NCBI RefSeq assembly: GCF_000346465.2
Contig: NC_034015.1
Span: 12,624,637 to 12,688,636 of the forward strand
Length of the DNA stretch: 64,000 bases
Source of the DNA: Prunus persica
Taxonomy: Eukaryota > Streptophyta > Magnoliopsida > Rosales > Rosaceae
Reading direction: 5' to 3'
In this document: positions 13,130 through 25,700 of the stretch, piece after piece
Numbering within the stretch: the first letter of the stretch is position 1
Layout: every line of letters begins with the position of its first letter
Made by a program: the position numbers and the translations under genes
Notes under the pieces: model-generated
Database searches by the model: none
What the model saw: only the letters and a program-made list of their open reading frames with translations
Told to the model about the DNA's origin: nothing

Positions 13130-13371
13130 TGCTTTTTAAAGAAAACGTGAGACGTGTATGGAACACGAGTGTATTGTTGAAAAATACGTACCTACATATG
13201 TGTGTGTGTGTGTGTACCTGAGTATAGCCGCGCGGCTATACTGTTTTCAAATATAAAAAAGCCCCCCTCCCAGGCATCAAGAGCCACGTGTCAAGTTAAA
13301 AAAAACGTGAGACGTGTATGGAATACGAATGTATTGTAGTGTCTTACTGAAATTTTCTAAAAAATATGTGA
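13130..13371. repeat. Truncated terminal array unit and degenerate edge
   Basis: Follows unit 4 or 7 through its first palindrome (CCGCGCGG) and one G-box, then at about 13298 jumps back to a second copy of the AAACGTGAGACGTGTATGG segment and decays into AT-rich DNA. This is the right boundary of the array. Confidence 0.8.
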
Positions 13372-13680
13372 AAATTTTAATTTAAATAATTAACAAATTG
13401 GTTTTAATTTGGAGCCCAAGAGCCCCAAGGCCCAAGGCCCATCTTTTGATTAATTAAATGTATTAATTAACCACTGAGCCATCTAACTAGGCATTTAACC
13501 TTAAGGCCATACCCACATGCCACTCAATTAGGCCACTTGTATAGCATGTACAAACTATTCTATTTCCAAGAGTAAGTCTTATAAAGACTTCCAAGGAGCT
13601 CTATTGTTCCAATGTGGGAACTCAAACATGTTTGCAATGCCTTGCAAAACCAACAAAACTAAATTATGCTTCAATTTTCA

Positions 13681-14800
13681 AACAACACTTTCCTCAATTT
13701 ATTCTAGAAGATAAGATTTCACGTCTACATGGTGTTGACTGCAACATAATATGCACACAACCTCGTCGTATTTCTGCTGTGTCTGTTGCTGCTCGTATAT
13801 CCTCTGAAATGGAAGAGAATCTTGGTGAAACTGTTGGTTATCAGATCTGCCTGGAATCAAAACGTTCTGCTCGAAAAAACGTGAATTTTGCACCACTGGA
13901 GTATTACTTAGACAGTTGGTAATACAATTTTTCGAATATGTTTTTCAAATACTAAATTTCCTCAATCTATTTCTTAGAAAAATTGTGCTGGCTGCAAACA
14001 TAGCAGAGAGTAGCATCACCATAGATGATGTTGTGTATGTCATATGCTGTGGAAGGCCAAAGGAAACCAGTTATGATGCTTTAAACAAGTTGGCTTGTCT
14101 ATTACCATCATGGATTTCAAAGGCTTCAGAACATCATGTATAATTTACTACCAGAAGTAACCGAATTCAAGGTTTTACCTGTATGTCAAACTTGTTGAGA
14201 ATCTACCAAGCTGGATCCATTTATGGTTTGTCAAAATAAACATTTTATTAAATTTTATTGCTTTGGTGATGATTCCAGAGGCGAGGGCGTGCTGGCCTTG
14301 TGCAGCCTGGAGTTTGTTACAGACTATATCCAAAAATGATCCATGATGCAATGCTCCAATATCAGTTACCTGAAATTTTCCGAACACCTTTGCAAGAGCT
14401 ATGCCTCCACATCAAAAGTTTGCAGTTTGGAGCTGTTGGGTCTTTTTTGGCTAAGGCACTTCAGCCACCAGATCCTCTTGCTGTTCAAAATGCAATCGAA
14501 CTTCTCAAAACCATTGGAGCTTTAGATGACATAGAGGAGCTTACTCCGCTTGGCATGTAAGTTATGCAACTCTCTACTGAATATCAGCTCTGGTAGTTGA
14601 CTGACAAATCTTACATGACAGGTCACCATCTTTGCACACTACCATTGGATCCAAACATTGGGAAGATGCTTCTAATGGGTTCTATCTTTCAATGCCTGAA
14701 TCCTGCCTTAACAATTGCAGCTGCCCTTGCTCATCGTGACCCTTTTTTCCTACCAATAAATAGGAAAGAGGATGCTGATGCTGCAAAACGATACTCGGTG
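13681..14800 (+). pseudogene. DExH-box RNA helicase pseudogene (plant DExH1/DExH3, DHX36-like clade)
   Basis: Four pieces of a DEAH/RHA-type helicase in order. About 13681-13885 encodes [14 protein letters not shown] and motif Ia ([16 protein letters not shown]). About 13892-13920 encodes [12 protein letters not shown] in a shifted frame, a visible frameshift near 13885. About 13977-14135 encodes motif V ([20 protein letters not shown], then [10 protein letters not shown]). About 14277-14797 encodes [19 protein letters not shown] (motif VI side) and the winged-helix/ratchet start (NPALTIAAALAHRDPF). The Walker A motif, the DEIH box and motifs III-IV are absent. Intron-like joints remain (GTAAGT after 14557, acceptor CAG before 14622), so this is a genomic copy, not a retrocopy. 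The last exon is cut by an A-run and the palindrome cluster. It cannot make a working helicase. Confidence 0.85.
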
Positions 14801-14815
14801 TTTAAAAAAAAAAAA

Positions 14816-15056
14816 AAAGTACAGCCGCCCGGCTTTACTACGTTGTCTGCATACTCATTTTTTAATAAATAGTATAGCCGCGCGGCTATACTCGGTTTTT
14901 CTTAAATTTAAAAAATAAGTATAGCCGATCGGTTTTACTCGTTTTAATTTTTTTTTATAAAAGAGTATAGTGCGGCTATACGCTTTTGACACATAAGCGC
15001 TAAACGGTCCTTTTTTTTAAAATTTATAAATAGTATAGACGAGCGGCTATATTACA
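14816..15056. repeat. Second cluster of degenerate palindromes
   Basis: Five palindromes of the array family, with altered centres and arms: GTACAGCCGCCCGGCTTTAC (14819), GTATAGCCGCGCGGCTATAC (14873), GTATAGCCGATCGGTTTTAC (about 14920), a shortened GTATAGTGCGGCTATAC (about 14965) and GTATAGACGAGCGGCTATA (about 15033). Spacing is 45-70 bp, tighter than in the main array, and the G-box motif is missing. The cluster abuts the broken helicase exon. Confidence 0.85.
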
Positions 15057-15961
15057 AAATTAAAAATAATTAAAATACTGAAATACAAATTATTCATTAA
15101 ATAAAGAATAATTAATATAATTAAATAAGCTAAGATATTATTTAATTGCAAATACTAAACTAAAAAAAATCAAATTTCTATAAAAATAAATAAATAACAA
15201 AGTCCATAAAATAATTTAAAAGAATGAATTGCTATTTATGAAGTAATTTATGAAATTAATAAAATATATAAATACTAATTATTCACTAAAGAAATATTAG
15301 CCTTGTTTTAATTACTTTAATTCTAACCTGAAATAAATTTTCACTAAATTATCATGAATGATGTAACTTGTACAAATTTGTTTCATTTTCCAATTTTTTT
15401 GTAGCTATTTAACTCAATCACAATTTTTTTTTCTGGAACTGAGGGAAAATTAGTAAATTAGGAGTTGCAGAAACAAATCAATTGCATCCCAAATCTAAGC
15501 ATAAAATTTGATTTACTAGGCCAAAAGCCACTTGTTAAAGCCCATTGGGCTAATTTCTTTTTGTTTATTTGTCGTTTAGGGCTTTTGCTCCCAATCCCAC
15601 CAATAATTAAAATAATTAAAATCAAACTATTCAAGAACTCCAACCCTAATTCAAATAGGTTTACCAAAAAAATACCGCAATACAAAACGCGAAAAAGTCA
15701 TAAAACCCCTTCCTTTTCCTCCCTATTTTCTGTTTGATTCATTTTCTTTTTGGTCAGACCTATTTTCTCTCTCTCTGTCAGCTTGGTGACACTGTGACAA
15801 GCCTGAAAAACCCCCCTTCTTTGCAAAGAAAGAAACTTGAAAAACCCCTTAAAGCGTTTACCTTAGTTCCAGAGAACCTCCTAAACCCTAGAATTCAAAT
15901 CGACGAGACCGAAGTCCATGTTTTCTTGGCGACGTCGATTTTAGCACCAGAAATTCACAGA
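15057..15961 (+). other. AT-rich intergenic DNA and VIRILIZER 5' leader
   Basis: To about 15460 the stretch is AT-rich with no coding signal. From about 15700 to the ATG at 15962 it is pyrimidine-rich (CTCTCTCTCTGTCAG, AAACCCC, AAACCCTAG) and looks like a plant 5' untranslated leader. An open frame from 15734 runs into the VIRILIZER first exon, but homology begins only at MGRPEPCVLF. No convincing TATA box was identified. Confidence 0.5.
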
Positions 15962-18900
15962 ATGGGCCGGCCCGAGCCTTGTGTATTGTTCGCCCAAACC
16001 TTCGTTCACCCCCATCTCGACGAATACGTCGACGAGGTTACTCTCTCACAAATTTTCAACTTTCAGTTGCTTTCGCGGTTAATTTAATGCCTATGTTGTA
16101 ATTAATTTACGAATTTTGATTTATTAGTAAATCTTACTTTGTATGAATTGCTAAATTTTTAGTTGAATGTTACTCATTCGAAGTGGATTTTCGTTGCTAG
16201 GTATTGTTTGCTGAGCCCATCGTCATCACTGCTTGCGAGTTTCTTGAACAGAACGTGTCGTTTGCTTCTCAAGCAGTAACACTTCTTGGGTAAGTGGCAT
16301 TACTAATTTTGCAATTGTTTCAGCTTTCCTTTACTTTTGTTTGTGAATTTTAGAACATTATGATAAAGATCATGTAGCTTAGGCCTGAACATTACCATGC
16401 AGGCCATTATATTCGGCATTCACTTAAGCCTGTTATAAATATCACATCTTTAGCTCCATCTGGTTAGTTTCCTTTAGGAGTGGTAAATACCACAGCCGGG
16501 TCAGTTGGTGAATTATTCTTGAGGCTTCTATCTGATTTTTAGTTAAAGACAAAATTGGCACAATTCTAATGAATACGTGGCATGGTGGTTATTTATGTTT
16601 TACACTGTTAATCTACATAGTGCATTTTGTATCCTGGTCGTTGGTATCACTTACAGTTGTTTTTGAGGGTTAGTGTTTTATGTGAAGTGGTGAAGTTTTC
16701 ATAGATAAGTGTCATGTCGGTTAAAAGGTAGAAATTCCACAAGGCTTACATTAGTGCAGTTACAAATATACTTTATTTCATCAGGTCAGGTTAAAACTTC
16801 CAAATCGTATTTCAATTGGTTGGTTGACGAACTGTGTTTACCCTTTTTCAACCCAACCCAAATGATTTGGAACACTACAATACGGAGTAAGGTACAACAG
16901 TGCTTGTTTGAAAAATCACTCATGGGAGAGTCAACACTTATGGTAATGTTGACTGCAGGATGCCTAATATATGTCTTTCACTCTCATGGTGTATTATGTG
17001 CAAACTAGGAGCAGAGGATTTTGTCCATTTATTTCGCCATTGCTTGTTTGCATTTAGATTGTGGCACGGTATCTTTCACGAGGGAAGATGAGTTGGGTCA
17101 TTATTTTGGGGAAGTTTTGTGTATTGACTACTTTTTGGGCGGTTTGGCTTGAAAGGGATGCTAGAATTTTTGAAGAAAAGATGGATTAAGAGGTGTCGGC
17201 ATTGGGGAATAGATCATAGAGTGAGGGTTTTGTTGATAAATTTATTGAGCTGCTCCCACGCACGCAGACCAAAAGATCTTTGTTGTCCTGGACTTTACAA
17301 GTATGTAGAGGCCTTTGGGGGACTGGGGAGGGAGTCTCAATTTCTCAATCAATCATTGGAATGTGTTTTCTGTGTTAGTTACAAGTTGTATGAAAAATAG
17401 AATGAAACTGGTGGTTTAAAGATCACTTAGTTTAGATGGTGGACTTCTTGTCCAGTGCTGGATATTATATTTGTAATCTTTCTGACTTTTAAAAATAAAA
17501 TTTCTCTTGGTATTAATTATACTGGGGCTTTTACTACTCAAAATGCTAAATTGGATTTGAACTCTTGGTATTAATTTTGTTTGCTTTTAATGTCAGATGA
17601 TGCATGATAGATGTTGCATTGGTATTGATTTTCTGAAGTGCTATTGTTGTTTGCAGGGCGACTTCACCTCCTTCATTTGCTTTGGAGGTATTTGTTCAAT
17701 GTGAGGGGGAGACAAAGTTCAGGCGCCTCTGTCAGCCTTTCCTTTATTCTCCTTCTTCATCAAATGTGCTAGAAGTAGAGGTAATTATCATATTACACCC
17801 GATTATGTTTCCTCTTGGATTCTGCATATTTCTGCTTCTTAACAATTTTAAGGTGAACACTTTAATGCACTTACGTCTAGACTATTTTAGAGCTCAAGTG
17901 AGGAGCTATCTGAGAAAGCCCTATCTATGTTTAGATGTCAGTGCTCAGTATACCTTGTCTTATCTCATTTCTTAATCTCCTTTCCAATTTTTATATATAA
18001 CATACTTCTTTGTGGAGGATAAGTTTCTACACTTGCGTTATACTAAAATATCAGAATTTAGCAAGCTAGGAATAGGTGAGCCTAGTTGTTAATGTTGATG
18101 GACCGCTTCCTTATCTAATGCTATAGTTCTTTATATATTTATGTGCATATGTACACAGACACACACCGTTTATTTGTTCTGTTGGCTATTCTCACAGGAG
18201 TCATTATTTGTCTGCAGGCTGTTGTAACTAATCATCTGGTTGTAAGGGGCAGCTACCGCAGTCTGAGTTTAGTAATATATGGAAACACAGCAGAAGATCT
18301 GGGGCAATTCAACATTGAATTTGATGATAGCTCTATAACTAATCTTGTTAGCTCGGCTGTGGGAAAGCTTGAAGACCTCCCTCTGGCTTTACATTCAACT
18401 AATCTGACAATTGAGGATTCCATATCAGCTTTGAGTACTCTATGTCTACCTGTTGCGGCATCAGATATATCTGTTGAAGCTAATCAATTATTACAACTGA
18501 TGTTGAAGGTTTGTGAGTTGCCCAATCTAGGGGATGCATTGCATAACATTGTCAGCACTGTAGTATCAGCTGCCACTTCTTATGTTACCTGCTCTTGGGG
18601 AAGATCCAGTGATTGTGAAGAGTTGAACAATGTTCTTAGTGAGGCAAGAACAGAGCTTATTGAGCTCTATAAAGTGTATAAACAAGAATCGAGGAATGCA
18701 TTAGGTGAATCATTGGCAGACAGTGGACTTTTTGAGTCTCAGGCTGATTTAGTAAATTCCAAACAGTTGGTGGATGTGTTAAGTCAGTACTTTTGTTTTA
18801 ATAGGGACTTTGTAAGTGATGGACATCACCAACTTCCACAGGTGATTAAATTATAATTTCCATCACTTGTATACTATTTCACAGATTGAAACTACAACAG

Positions 18901-19684
18901 ATAGAAACAAAGACATGTGCTCTGTCTCTGTCTCTATCTCTCTATCTCTCCCTCCCTCCCTCCCTCCCTCCTCCTGTCTTCCTGTATGTGTATTGAATGT
19001 GATTCATTTCTAATATTGTATCTTGAATTTCAGAATACAAATGTCATGCTGGGGTTGAGTGTAGCTCTTCTTTTGTGCTCTGGAAGAGAGAGCTGCTTTC
19101 ACTTTGTGAGTGGTGGGGGAATGGAGCAGCTTGTACATGTTTTTTGTCGTGATGAGCAGATTTCTACCGCTACTACATTGCTGCTACTTGGAGTTGTTGA
19201 GAAGGCTACTCAACATTCTTTCGGGTGTGAAGGATTTTTAGGTTGGTGGCCACGTGAAGATGAAAACAAGCTATCTGGTGTCAGTGATGGTTATAGTAAA
19301 TTGTTGAATCTGTTATTGCAAAAACAGCGTCATGATGTTGCTTCTTGTGCAACTTATGTCCTTCATCGCTTAAGATTTTATGAGGTTGCTTCAAGATTCG
19401 AGGTATACTACCAATTTGGTGACATTGTTTGTGGTTTCACGTGTGGTCCTGTGACCTAAACTAGGTGGTTTCTTATGGTAATTCCATTCTTTGCAGTGTG
19501 CAGTTTTGTCGGTATTGGGAGGTCTCTCTACTGTTGGTAGGGTCACAAGTGATACTTTGGACATGCTTATCTGTGCAAAGTCACAACTTAAAAAGCTGTT
19601 GGTCAGTTGTCATCTTTGTTGCTTTTGTTTTCAGTTATATATGGAACCTTTATATATATATATATATATATATATATGGAACCT

Positions 19685-19716
<32 letters not shown>

Positions 19717-22700
19717 CCACTTTAGGTGTCACACCAAAATTGCATTTTAGTTTTTAGTTCATATTTATTGACAAGTATTAATGCAGAAATTGATAAATTC
19801 ACGTGGTCCAATTGAAGATCCTTCTCCAGTTGCCCGTGCAACCAAATCATTGATTCTTGGTCAAACAGAAGGTGTGCTGTCATATAAAGCATCCAATAAC
19901 CTGATTACTGCATCAAATTGTTGTTTCTCAAATTGGGATATCGACTTGCATTTGCTGGATCTTCTCAAGGTAAATTTCCTTCTTTGTTCTTTCTTACCCC
20001 TCCTGCATGTGTTGCGTTTCCATTATATTTTGTGTAATCTCTTTGATGTTCATCCCGTTACTGCTCGATTGTTACTATATCCTGAATTGCCATGACCTTT
20101 ATTATTATTATTATTATTTTTGTTATTCTTTTAAAAAGAGTGAAAGTCTATGTATCTTTTAAGGAAATATTAATGGGATGTGGTAAAATTTTATGCTGGC
20201 TGTCAACTTAGTGCAACCCTCCTTTGTTTAGGCTTGGGACCAACTGTGTTAAGATTAAAAATTAAGCTCTTCATAACATTGGTAGACCAAATAGATAGGT
20301 AGAAGAAAGGAGACTAAGTATATGTTAGTAGGGGTGCAATGGAGAGTATGGCTTTGGATAGATCTGAGCAGTAGAGGAGAGTCCATGTTGAAGAACCTAA
20401 CTCCCAAGACTTAGTTGAGTTTAGTGGTTTACTTATTATATGCCAATGAACATAAGGTTCCTGAAGGCCTGCACGAACCCGGAAGAGGGAAGAGATAGAG
20501 AGAGAGAGAGAGAGTAACATGAAATGACTTTTTGTTGTTGTTGGAAAGAAACGATATTTAATTGCAAAGCAACAAAAAGAACAACCGCAAACGTGGCCAA
20601 GACAGCCACAAGAAAAACAAGCACAACAAGCAAAAACGGCAACGCTACAAAATTACAGCATTCCAGTATTCCAGTTCAATAAAATGAATCTAAAATCTAT
20701 TTCCTTAAATTCTGGGGACGTATAAGCCCACAAGGATGCCAAAAAACGAATCCTATCCCATAGTTGGTCAGTCTCATCCCCATTAGAGTCCTAAAAAATT
20801 CTCCTATTTATTTCCCCCCACACTACCCAAAAAACAGCCATTACCACACAATAACCCAGCACCACTCCCCTCCTTTTTCCTCCAAAAAAAATTCAAACGA
20901 TCCCAAATGACTATTGAGGCCAAAGAATCTTTTAAATTGAAATTTGTTTTTTGATGACGCCCCCCAAATCCCGCATTTGATAACTCATAGTTCACCCATC
21001 ATTTTCTTCAAACTCACATACTCACTCTCACACTCATCTTCCATTGTTGAAACAAAGTGAACCCTAACAAGCTCATTAGAGGTTCAAAATCTCACAATTT
21101 GATGAAAAAAATAATTATTTTTGACGAATGAAACATTAAATATGCTCTTCATAGCCTCCAAATGAAGTATGGGCTGATAATTTAAAAAGTTCATTAATTT
21201 TTTTTGGATTTTTAGTTCTTCATTTTTGTGTTTTCATTCGGTGCACTAGAAGCGAATAATTGAGGAACACTCGGTAGGTAGGTGTTGAATAATACATTTA
21301 CGTTTGGTAAGACCTCACTGAATCAACTTTTTTGGCACTCTCCTACCAAAAATGTTAATGGTTTTTAGTAGTGTCCCACTTAAATTTGCATATATTTTCA
21401 GCAGAACCTCACTGTATGGTTTCAAAATTTCAATGCCAATTTTTATCAAAAATCGTTTTCCGCTGGAGTAGATGATGGGAGTTCTTGGGTTGGGTTGGTG
21501 CCTCGGTATTTTGATTGTTGTGTTTTGTCCCTTTGGGGGAGTGTGTAATCAGAATAATTTGGCACTTCTTTCTCGTTTAATTCTATGTATTGAAATTTAT
21601 GTTGCAATTGATATTTTAACATTTTTCTTTTGCGCTTAATATTTGAAATATCTTGTTATCAGGAGAGGGGATTTCTACCTCTATCAGTTGCAATATTGTC
21701 ATCATCCATATTGCGTTCAGAAGTGGGACGTGCTATGGACGTATTTGTGGATATTGCATCATCAATTGGGGCCATACTACTTTCCCTTCTATTTTGTCGC
21801 TCAGGTATTTTTAATGCTCTGTTATTATCAACCTTGTTATATTTATCAGATCCAGATCATTGTTAATGACATTCCATGTTATTTTATTCAGGCCTAATTT
21901 TCCTCCTACATCACCCTGAACTTTCTGCAACAATAATACATGCCCTAAGGGGTGCTAATAATGTGAATAAGGATGCGTGTCTTCCTCTTCGATATGCGTC
22001 TGTTTCAATATCCAAAGGATTCTTTTGTGCACCACAGGAAGTTGGAATGATTGTTGGGACCCATTTGAGGGTGGTTAGTTCCTTTGGCTCCTGTTGGTTT
22101 TTCAATCTTTATTGCATACCTTCAGCCAAAATACCAATTTTCTAAGGCTTTGGTGCAGGTTAATGCCATAGACCGTTTGCTTACTGCATCCCCAAACTCA
22201 GAAGAATTTTTATGGGTGTTGTGGGAACTATGTGCTCTTGCAAGGTGAAACTGAATTTCTTTTGTTGATTGTGGACTATTAATACAATATTAATGGTCAT
22301 AACCACTTTTCTGTTATGATTTGCAGGTCTGACTGTGGACGACAGGCACTATTGGCTTTGGGATATTTTCCAGAGGTATTGAATTGATGAATGTGCTATC
22401 TGAAAACCATATTTGATATACAATGCATGACCATAGAAGTAGTTTCTGTTTAATGCTTGAGATGCAGGTAGAATTGGATTGGAAGATTTCAAATCTGGGG
22501 ATGTTGGTTGGTATTTTATGCATAAATTGCTGCAATGGAAGTTTAACAAAACTTATCATTTGGTTTGCATTGGAAGAAAGTGAAGAAAAATAAGTTTTCT
22601 GGATCAACAAAATCACTAGTATATGGATTACAACTAATTTGTCTCTTGGCAATTTCAAATCCGAATCCGTTTAAAAAGATTGTATCTAGAGAACTTTTGG

Positions 22701-25700
22701 TTCTTCCAACCAATTTAAACTGACTTAACTCTAAAATTCAAATCTCTTCTGTTACATCCTTGAATAAAAAACTAAAATACAACCTTTTGCATGCATGTGG
22801 AACTTGTCTTAGTATTATTCATATTCATTTGGTAAGTAATTTGCTAAGCTTTATATTGGATTCAAAATTTCTCATATGTATCACATTAAATGGTTTGAAG
22901 TTTGTTTTGTTTTACTGGTATGGTTAGATGTTCATTGGCTGGTGCAGTTTTTGAACTTAGGCCTCTGGTACCATGCCAAAGAGGGTTTACCACCTAACCT
23001 AGGCAGCATTAATGTAGGGCAATTTTTGTTTAGTATAGACTTATAATTAATTACAAATGTAGGTCTGTATGGTGCCTTTACAAGTAGCTAATTCTATATA
23101 TTTGGTATCTGACAATCTTTCTGTATGTGTTCTTGATATTCTTATTGTTAGATTATATTTTATGGATACATGCTTCAGCTTATTGACAAATGATTAACTA
23201 TTTTGTAGGCTGTTAAAATTTTGATTGAAGCATTACATTCTGCCAAGGAACAAGAGCCAGTTGCTAAAAATAGTGGTTGTGCACTTGCCCTTTGTCTAAA
23301 TCTGAAATTTTGCAATTATACCTTTTAGTTATGCATTTACTCAAATAAAATTCTGCATTTCAGGAGCCTCGCCACTAAATATTGCAATATTTCACTCAGC
23401 TGCTGAGATTTTTGAAGTTATTGTTTCTGATTCAACTGCATCTTCTCTTGGATCTTGGATTGGACATGTTGTGGAGCTCCATAGGGCTTTACATTCCTCT
23501 TCTCCAGGGTCGAATAGGAAAGATGCCCCCACACGGCTGTTGGAATGGATAGATGCTGGTGTAATATATCATAAAAATGGGGCTACAGGTCTTATACGGT
23601 ATGCTGCTGTATTAGCTTCCGGAGGAGACGCCCACTTGACTTCAACCATCCCACTAGTGTCAGATTTGGCAGATGTAGAGAATGTTATTGGAGATTCTTC
23701 CGGTGGTTCTGATGCTAATGTTATGGAAAATCTTGGAAAGTTTATTTCTGACAAGAGTTTTGATGGTGTGATTCTTCGTGACTCTTCAGTAGCACAGTTG
23801 ACAACAGCATTTCGCATTTTAGCATTCATTTCAGAGAACTCAGTATGTAGTCATCTATTGTTCTAATTTATCATTAGAATGCACTTTTATCTTGCTCATT
23901 GTTGTTTTCTTGATGTAGACTGTTGCTGCTACTCTATATGATGAAGGTGTTATAGCAATAATCTATGCAGTTCTGGTCAATTGTAGGTTCATGCTTGAGA
24001 GGTCCTCGAACAGCTATGGTACGTGATTTGGAAATAGTTGCTTTCATAGATTGATTTGTATGTATAAACTATAAACCCAAAAATTTCAACAGTAATACCC
24101 ATAAAAAGGTTACATCACTAGAGATAGCAACTTTTAGAACATTCCCAGGCCTTCTACTGTAGAGAGAACAAAACCTGTGTAGTAAATTTATGCTGGAATT
24201 CTTAGTATACTTTACCAGGTCTGCTTGTGCTCAGTATAGTATATCTTCCATAGATCATAAAGTTTAAACCTCTTTTCCATTGTACCTAGTAGGTGGCATG
24301 CTATCGTGCACACTTGTTTCTCACTACCACTGTGTACAGTTTTAGGAATTTCATATTGTACAGTATTCTGATATTTTAGAAGGTCCATTTTATTTCTGAA
24401 TTTTGGAAAAATTGCTTTTTTGTTTTGTCTTGAGCAGATTACCTTGTTGATGAGGGCACGGAATGCAATTCTACATCAGATTTACTGTCGGAACGAAATC
24501 GTGAGCAAAGTTTAGTTGATCTTGTGGTTCCTACACTTGTGTTGTTGATCAATTTATTGCAGAAATTGCAGGTTTGCTTCATTTAGTTCCTAGTGTATAT
24601 ACAATTGAGTTTTTATGGAAGTTTTATTTGAACGAGAGCGGCATTTGATACTGCAGCAAAGTTGTGTTTGTAAAATGATTACAATCTAATCTTGATGCTC
24701 ACAGAATCCATATTTGATGGATGATCATATGATTAACAAACTGTCAAATGGCATTTTTATTTCATTCTACCCACGAGTTGTAGAAAAGAGGGAAAGTTTG
24801 TCCTTCTATGTAGGTCATGGGATAGCTGTGTTTGGATAATGAAACTACAGGCAATTGTTTAGATTATGTAATAGCTGTAGGATATATCCAGTATTGGCCA
24901 TGAATCTAACTAAATTTGGAGAAAGGATTCTTGGACTAGAGTCCTTTAGATAATCACAATTAACAAACTATTACATGGAATTTTCATTTCATCCTACCCA
25001 TGACTTGGTAGTAAAAAGGGAATGTTTGATGGTTCAACAATCTTTCTGTTTTTAGATCTGGGGATTGTGTGAACTAGACACGATCTTTTAATTTGGAGGT
25101 CATTTGGGGCTTTAGCAATGGTTGTATTTGTAGAATGTATGCTTTCATCAGCTGTCTGTTAAAATGTGGTCCTTTGACTGCTGTCTGTAGGAAGTACAAG
25201 AGCAGCACAGAAATACCAAATTATTGAATGTCCTTCTACGATTGCACCGAGAAGTAAGGTATGTCATCCTTGTTTTCTTCTTCCATAGACGTGCTAGTTT
25301 TATTGATATGAAATTTGACTGAATTTATTCAATTGTAGTCCGAAATTAGCTGCATGTGCAGCAGACTTATCTTCTCCTCATCCTGATTCTGCGCTCGGTT
25401 TTGGAGCTATCTGTCATCTTCTTGTGTCCGCGCTTGCTTGTTGGCCAGTCTATGGCTGGACTCCTGGCCTTTTCGACTCCCTCCTTGCTAATGTTCAAGT
25501 TACTTCCTTGCTGGCCTTGGGTCCAAAGGAAACATGCAGTTTGCTTTGTCTTCTGGTATGCTAGATCTCCTCCTTTTTTTTTTGGGATTATCACGTAGAA
25601 CTTTCTTCATAAGTGAGCTAGTGAGAGATTCAAGTATATTTTATAAGGAGCTTGACTTAAAGCTAGCTAAGGTTTTCCTCGAGCAGGATTATGAAAGACA

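Larger units (their letters stand above)
1..13371. repeat. Higher-order satellite array of palindrome + G-box minisatellite units
   Basis: Nine units of about 1.42-1.53 kb plus partial ends, phased on the word TGCTTTTTAAAG at 1, 1429, 2956, 4288, 5808, 7236, 8659, 10079, 11605 and 13130. Each unit has about 12 subrepeats spaced mostly 89-104 bp, then about 340 bp without palindromes that contains a (GT)n tract. A typical subrepeat reads: 20-22 bp palindrome GTATAGCCGTGCGGCTATAC, an AT-rich TATA-like stretch, CCCCAATCATTAGGC, GCCACGTGTCAGCCC, then A/T homopolymers. In the first unit the palindromes start at 98, 192, 294, 396, 498, 599, 700, 799, 891, 995, 1084 and 1127, and CACGTG starts at 161, 251, 353, 557, 659, 758, 851, 950 and 1070. 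After 13298 the sequence repeats the AAACGTGAGACGTG segment and decays by about 13371. No function is known to me. Structure is seen directly; any regulatory role is inference. Confidence 0.95.

Noticed and set aside
1..13371. CRISPR-like direct repeats with spacers
   Set aside because: Repeats and spacers are both conserved between units, the genome is a plant, and no cas genes exist. This is a satellite.
13614..14872. Functional helicase gene
   Set aside because: Frameshift, missing ATPase motifs and truncation make it a pseudogene.
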